A stretch of 64,000 bases of DNA from Littorina saxatilis (taxonomy: Eukaryota > Mollusca > Gastropoda > Littorinimorpha > Littorinidae), in NCBI RefSeq assembly GCF_037325665.1, contig NC_090253.1, positions 15,822,158 to 15,886,157 of the forward strand, in the 5' to 3' direction. This document shows positions 60,298-64,000 of the stretch, in pieces; positions within the stretch are counted from its first letter, which is position 1; every line of letters starts with the position of its first letter. A model generated the notes under the pieces. That model was given only the letters and a program-made list of their open reading frames with translations. It had not been told where the DNA came from and did not search any database. Position numbers and translations under genes: made by a program.

Positions 60298-60830
60298 CAA
60301 AGGGAAATAATTCAACATTACAACGGCCTCAGCACATATTTATCTCCCTTGCGCTTATTGTCTCATATATGGCCACTTGTCTGCCTCGGGAGTCGGCGTA
60401 ATATCAACTATGTGTTAATTTTGAAACAAAACCACAGCAGACATAGTTCATAATTCATTAAAGACAAAACAGAGACATTGTGTCGGCTATGGTCGGCAAA
60501 GTTGGTCACAATTTTACAAAATGTACATTTTAATTTTAATTTTATTTGATTTAATTTTACTACTTGTTACCCCCAATTTATAACTCTATATTTCTGATAT
60601 GTTCAACAATATAATAACAATGTTAAAATATTACATTAAACATTAACCTTCACCGTGCTTCGTGGGTCGTGGACGACCCAGAGTCTTACAAAATCGTCTT
60701 TATCTCTGAAACTCTTTCGAGTTTTTAAATGAGACTTCATGTAATCTCCAAACACCATACGAACTTTCCATTGCCCAACTTTTAAAAGATTGTCTTTGTA
60801 AACAAACAAATAAACGATGACGTAATTTGA
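59671..60830. other. Duplicated spacer with a GA microsatellite, no gene
   Basis: Shared with units 1 and 2; GA tract at 60211-60292. No coding evidence. Confidence 0.45.
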
Positions 60831-61071
60831 ACTACACAGTCCGGTTGATGTGGGTCGTGGACGACCCATATGGAATTACGTAAGGAATTTTACGTTGTTT
60901 ATCCTTATTCGGATGGCGTGGGTTGTGTACGACCCATACTCTGCAAAGAAGCGGCAAAACGTTTATCCCTATTCGGATGGCATGGGTCGTGTACGACCCA
61001 TACTTTTTACGTTGAGTCCTTCTTTGAAAAGCATGGGTCGTACACGACCCACATCATCCGGACTGTGTAGT
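60831..61071. mobile_element. Inverted-repeat element with GGGTCGT palindromes, unit 3
   Basis: Orthologue of 25748-25975 and 43358-43598. Confidence 0.65.
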
Positions 61072-61129
61072 CCAACGCGTGATCCAGTGAAGGTTAAGCA
61101 GGTATTATCTTAAGGTTACAATAACATAT

Positions 61130-61827
61130 GATTGGAGTATGAACCTAGAATCACACTCTGTACATGCATTCTTTGCCACTCCTGTGTGTTAACAATAACA
61201 TGTGACACTTCACACCACTAGACTGTAAACTGGAACGTGTGAACCTAGCATCACCCTCTGTAATTGCATACTTTTTTCACTCCTGAATGTACAAACATGT
61301 GCCGCTTAACATCACTAGACCGTGTCAACCTAGCACCCCACTCTGTACAGTACGTCCATACTTTTTACTCCTGTTTTTGTTCAACATAGTTATGTCGCCT
61401 CAAAGCTCCTAACTGTGTAAACATAGCATCACACTCTGTACATGAATTCATTTTCACTTCTGTGTGTGTATCACAAACAATAAAAACCAAGCATCACACT
61501 CTGTACATTCATACTGTTAGTGTTTACATGTGCCGCTTCACACTACAGGATCATGGAACGTGAGTCCCAAGCACCACACTCAGTACACTCATACTTGTCA
61601 CTCCTGAATGTGTTAACATGTGTTGTTCCACATCACTAGACTTTGGGAAACTAGCACAACATTCTGTAAATGAATACTTTTTTAATCCTGTGCATTTTAA
61701 CATGCGTTGCTTCAATATGACTAGACTGTGTAAACATAGAATCACACTCTGTACATGCATACTTTTTCACTCCTGTGTGCGTTAACATGTGTTACTTCAT
61801 TTGATTAAAATGAGTAAACCTGGAATC
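61130..61827 (-). pseudogene. Degenerate 3' zinc fingers (unit 3)
   Basis: Finger remains beyond the gene's stop. The stop is TGA in place of the second Cys codon of a finger and is shared by all units, so these fingers were lost before the triplication. Confidence 0.7.
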
Positions 61828-64000
61828 TCACTCTGTACATGCATACGTTTTTACTCCTGTGTGTGTTAACACGTGTTCCTTCATTTGACCATACCTTAAG
61901 AACCTAGCATTACACTCTGCACATTCATACTTTTTAACTCCTGTGTGCGTTAACATGTGTTGCTTCATATGACTTGACCGTGCAAACCTAGAATCACACT
62001 CTGTACATGCATAATTTTTTACTCCTGTGTGTATTAACATGTGTTCCTTCATTTGACTAGACCGTGTAAACCTAGAATCACACTCTGTACATGCATATTT
62101 TTTCCCTCCTGTGTGAGTTAACATGTGTTCCTTCATTTGACTAGACCTTGCGAACCTTGCATCACACTCTGTACATGCATACCTTCTCACTCCTGTGTGT
62201 ATTAACATGTGTTGCTTCATATGACTAGACCGTGCAAACCTAGAATCACACTCTGTACATGCATATTTTTTTACTCCTGTGTGAGTTAACATGTGTTGCT
62301 TCCTATGACTAAACCGTGTAAACCTAGAATCACACTCTGTACATGCATACTTTTTCACTCCTGTGTGTATTAACATGTGTTCCTTCATTTGACCAGACCT
62401 TGCGAACCTAGCATTACACTCTGTACATGCATACCTTTTCACTCTTGTGTGTGTTAACATGTGCCGATTCACATCACCAGAAGATGTGAACCTTGAATCA
62501 CATTCTGTACATGAATAATTTTTCACTCCTGTGTGTGTTAACATGTGTTGGTTCAACGCATGAGATAGTGCGAACCTAGCATCACACTCTGTACAAGCAT
62601 ACTTTTTCACTCCTTTGTGTATTAACATGTGGCGGTTCAACACAGAAGATTGTGCGAACCTAGCATCACACTCTGTACATGTATACCTTTTTACTCCTGT
62701 GTGTGTTAACATGTGCCGATTCACATCACCAGAAGTTGTGAACCTAGAATCACATTCTGTACAAGCATGCTTTTTCACTCCTGTGTGTATTAACATGTGT
62801 CGGTTCAACGCATGAGATTGTGCGAACCTAGCATCACACTCTGTACATGCATAATTTTTTACTCCTGTGTGAGTTAACATATGTTGCTTACTATGACTAG
62901 ACCGTGTAAACCTAGAATCACACTCTGTACATGCATACTTTTTCACTCCTGTGTGTATTAACATGTGTTCCTTCATTTGACCAGACCTTGCGAACCTAGC
63001 ATTACACTCTGTACATGCATACCTTTTCACTCCTGTGTTTGTTAATATGTGCCGATTCACATCACCAGAAGTTGTGAACCTAGAATCACATTCTGTACAT
63101 GCATAATTTTTCACTCCTGTGTGAGTTAACATATGTTGCTTCTTCTGACTAGACCGTGCAAACCTAGAATCACACTCTGTACAAGCATACTTTTTCACTC
63201 CTGTGTGTATTAACATGTGTCGGTTCAACGCATGAGATTGTGCGAACCTAGCATCACACTCTGTACAAGCATACTTGTTCACTCCTATGTGTGTCAACAT
63301 GTGTTCCTTTAAATTTTCAGATAGTGTGAACTGAAACCCACATTCTGTACAAGCATAGTTTTTCTCTCCAGTATGAGTTACAATGGGTTGCTTGAAATGT
63401 CCAGACTGCGTAGGTTTAGCACACTCTGTAAATTCATTTTTTTTCGCTGTCGGGCTTGATATCATGCTTCGTATCAGATGAAAATATTTGACCCCACCAT
63501 TACAGTCAGTACTTGCATGTTCCTTTTGTTTCAGCAAGGTATCACACTCAGTACTTGCATGTTCCTTTTGTTTCAGTAAGATATCACACTCAGTACTTGC
63601 ATGTTCCTTTTGTTTCAGCAAGGTATCACACTCAGTACTTGCATGTTCCTTTTGTTTTAGCAAGCTATCACACTCAGTATTTGAGTGTTTCTTTTGTTTC
63701 AGCCAGGTATCACACTCAGTACTGGATTGTACCTCTTGTTTCAGCCAGGTATCACACTCAGTACTTGATTGTACCTCTTGTTTCAGCCAGGTATCACGCT
63801 CAGTACTGGATTGTACCTCTTGTTTCAGCCAGGTATCACACTCGGTACTGGATTGTACCTCTTGTTTCAGCCAGGTATCACACTCAGTACTTGATTGTAC
63901 CTCTTGTTTCAGCCAGGTATCACACTCGGTACTGGATTGTACCTCTTGTTTCAGCCTGGTATCACGCTCAGTACTGGATTGTACCTCTTGTTTCAGCCAG
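61828..64000 (-). CDS. C2H2 zinc-finger protein, exon 2 (unit 3), 18 fingers, partial
   Basis: The frame is open from the window end to 61828; exon 1 and the acceptor lie outside. From the window end inward: about 12 repeats of the 14-residue type (63502-64000), with at least seven LKQE-bearing repeats farthest from the fingers and LKQK types nearest; a linker with a decayed finger; then 18 C2H2 fingers. One finger has lost its last His (ILTN in place of MLTH). Helices of type ARSGQMKE, TRSSQMKE, ARSSHMKQ and TTSGDVNR dominate the C-terminal half, unlike units 1 and 2. It ends YACTE at the shared TGA. This is the copy with the longest uninterrupted ancestral frame at its 3' end. Confidence 0.82.
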   Translation of the reverse strand, partial: WLKQEVQSSTERDTRLKQEVQSSTECDTWLKQEVQSSTECDTWLKQEVQSSTECDTWLKQEVQSSTERDTWLKQEVQSSTECDTWLKQEVQSSTECDTWLKQKKHSNTECDSLLKQKEHASTECDTLLKQKEHASTECDILLKQKEHASTECDTLLKQKEHASTDCNGGVKYFHLIRSMISSPTAKKNEFTECAKPTQSGHFKQPIVTHTGEKNYACTECGFQFTLSENLKEHMLTHIGVNKYACTECDARFAQSHALNRHMLIHTGVKKYACTECDSRFARSSQKKQHMLTHTGVKNYACTECDSRFTTSGDVNRHILTNTGVKRYACTECNARFARSGQMKEHMLIHTGVKKYACTECDSRFTRSSHSKQHMLTHTGVKNYACTECDARFAQSHALNRHMLIHTGVKKHACTECDSRFTTSGDVNRHMLTHTGVKRYTCTECDARFAQSSVLNRHMLIHKGVKKYACTECDARFALSHALNQHMLTHTGVKNYSCTECDSRFTSSGDVNRHMLTHTRVKRYACTECNARFARSGQMKEHMLIHTGVKKYACTECDSRFTRFSHRKQHMLTHTGVKKYACTECDSRFARSSHMKQHMLIHTGVRRYACTECDARFARSSQMKEHMLTHTGGKKYACTECDSRFTRSSQMKEHMLIHTGVKNYACTECDSRFARSSHMKQHMLTHTGVKKYECAECNARFLRYGQMKEHVLTHTGVKTYACTE
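63502..64000 (-). repeat. Coding 42-bp minisatellite, about 12 or more copies (unit 3)
   Basis: In-frame 14-residue repeats running off the window. Two subtypes are spatially sorted: LKQKEHASTEC near the fingers and LKQEVQSSTEC farther out. Confidence 0.88.

Larger units (their letters stand above)
56312..64000 (+). repeat. Tandem segmental duplication, unit 3 (partial)
   Basis: Begins with the same TGTTTTCGCGGGAAGTA junction and continues to the window end inside the zinc-finger gene. It shares the TTAA-flanked element with unit 2, without the nested LTR, and alone carries a family C insertion. Confidence 0.93.

Overview
This window is eukaryotic, animal nuclear DNA, most likely from a marine gastropod mollusc (Littorina-like). 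That is an inference from repeat content: a tRNA-derived SINE with a GCAAACAAAC-type tail, a retroposon ending AATAAAGAAAG, elements built on TTAGTCAAG and TGACCTTGACC, very long dinucleotide tracts, spliced genes and no bacterial gene layout. No database search was possible.

Layout. From 1 to 13.9 kb the sequence is gene-poor and full of simple repeats. It holds a 4 x 59-bp array, a full SINE with target-site duplication (6543-6907), a 1.5-kb element called family C here (7324-8860), a complex GA satellite and a 10 x 51-bp array. At 13998-15587 lies one clear host gene, a 529-residue class A GPCR resembling GPR161/GPR101, with its coding region on one exon directly behind a splice acceptor. 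From 16.7 to 18.4 kb there are two head-to-tail copies of a repeat called family A.

From 19341 to the end the window is a head-to-tail tandem segmental duplication: unit 1 19341-38979, unit 2 38980-56311, unit 3 56312 to beyond 64000. Each unit carries, on the minus strand, one C2H2 zinc-finger gene. A short acidic first exon (33174-33309; 48916-49051) splices in phase to a large second exon (acceptors before 31007 and 46607; unit 3 runs off the window). The second exon encodes a 14-residue repeat (DTWLKQEVQSSTEC type) followed by 12-19 near-identical zinc fingers. Most 14-residue repeats contain a psi-K-x-E SUMO-acceptor consensus (LKQE), so the proteins look like multivalent SUMO-site arrays joined to a fast-evolving DNA-binding array. 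The three copies differ in repeat number, finger order and end point: unit 1 ends in a LINE, unit 2 at a nonsense codon, unit 3 at a stop shared by all units.

The units differ mainly by transposon insertions, many with a clean empty site in a sister unit. They include a nested 4.2-kb cluster and a truncated LINE in unit 1; a Helitron and a probable solo LTR in unit 2; family C in unit 3; a 989-bp element with about 107-bp inverted repeats in unit 1; and a TTAA-flanked element in units 2 and 3 only, which makes units 2 and 3 closest relatives. Three unrelated short repeat families (A, B, C) share one terminal plan (ACAAG start, short hairpin, subterminal inverted repeat, ATA end, insertion between two A's without duplication). 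This suggests one mobilising machinery, possibly Helentron-like.
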